Assembly: GCF_000024005.1 (NCBI RefSeq)
Contig: NC_013132.1
Location: 2,412,001 to 2,476,000 of the forward strand
DNA from: Chitinophaga pinensis DSM 2588
Lineage (GTDB): Bacteria; Bacteroidota; Bacteroidia; Chitinophagales; Chitinophagaceae
Direction: 5' to 3'
DNA length: 64,000 nucleotides
Positions 63,848-64,000 of the stretch are shown piece by piece. The first letter of the stretch is position 1. Every line of letters starts with the position of its first letter. Made by a program: the position numbers and the translations under genes. Below the pieces are notes generated by a model, which saw nothing but the letters and a program-made list of their open reading frames with translations, was not told the origin of the DNA and did not search any database.

Positions 63848-64000
63848 ATGCGCTGCTGCTTTATCATTTTATTTCTGTTATGTAGTCAGGCTGCTATGTG
63901 TCAGTCCCTAGCCGAGTTGGAAAAACAACTGGACTCCCTGCTGAGAAAGCGGGAGAAAAGTGAGTTGATCATAGGGGTGGGCTATGGAAACAGTCCGGCG
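63848..64000 (+). CDS. Start of an exported protein (partial, runs off the right edge)
   Basis: The ATG at 63848 opens a frame of 51 codons to the window end. It begins with a Sec-type signal peptide (MRCCFIILFLLCSQAAMCQ) followed by a charged coiled-coil-like stretch (LAELEKQLDSLLRKREK) and then ELIIGVGYGNSPA, which looks like the first strand of a beta-barrel or porin-type outer-membrane protein. No family can be named from this fragment. Confidence 0.7.
   Translation, partial: MRCCFIILFLLCSQAAMCQSLAELEKQLDSLLRKREKSELIIGVGYGNSPA

Overview
The window reads as a piece of a Bacteroidota chromosome, most probably Chitinophaga or a close relative in Chitinophagaceae. The signs are a secreted glycoside hydrolase with a type IX secretion (T9SS) sorting domain, several families largely confined to Bacteroidota (DUF4954, DUF4421, DUF5683, DUF4382), candidate promoters with the Bacteroidota TAnnTTTG -7 element, moderate G+C, and AT-rich heptamer repeat arrays between genes. 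No rRNA, tRNA, CRISPR array, prophage or insertion sequence was seen. It looks like ordinary chromosome with mostly metabolic genes in short operons. The family calls rest on motifs read by eye, not on database searches.

Layout. 1-2.3 kb: class Ia ribonucleotide reductase nrdB-nrdA (reverse strand, nrdA cut by the window edge), with a possible structured RNA upstream. 2.7-9.1 kb: an ABC transporter pair, a DUF2314 protein, an exported Gfo/Idh/MocA oxidoreductase, a membrane protein and a large helical cytosolic protein. 9.3-14.9 kb: a complete leucine operon leuC-(methyltransferase)-leuD-leuB-leuA, with a trans-aconitate-methyltransferase-like gene between the two isopropylmalate isomerase subunits. 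14.9-15.6 kb: a secreted D-Ala-D-Ala dipeptidase. 15.75-21.8 kb: a non-phosphorylative L-fucose operon (two SDR dehydrogenases, lactonase, diketo-acid hydrolase, mutarotase, FucP permease, one lipoprotein), with no L-fuconate dehydratase. 21.9-24.4 kb: a thioredoxin-like gene remnant, an O-methyltransferase, and an MbnP/MbnH-like copper-protein and di-heme peroxidase pair. 24.4-31.8 kb: DUF4954-glmS, a degenerate histidine-phosphatase lipoprotein, MgtE and a bestrophin. 31.9-41.2 kb: a SET-domain protein, then a histidine utilisation locus (marR-hutH-hutU-hutI ... hutG) interrupted by a four-domain GH5 enzyme.

41.3-54.2 kb: assorted housekeeping genes (purU, aconitase, kdsA, threonine-dehydrogenase-type epimerase, AraC regulator, S41 peptidase, small hypothetical proteins). 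54.3-58.2 kb: sulfate assimilation cysH-cysD-cysN plus an Rrf2 regulator carrying a cysteine cluster. 58.2-61.4 kb: parA-parB-DUF5683-dapB. 61.5-64 kb: an MBL-fold hydrolase, a membrane-anchored metallophosphoesterase and the start of another exported protein.

The most striking non-coding feature is a family of TAATTCC/TTAATTC heptamer arrays. They occur as inverted pairs at five places, and at three of these they enclose a long terminator-like palindrome. The most testable new idea is that the methyltransferase inside the leu operon acts on isopropylmalate-type intermediates, as yeast Tmt1 does.
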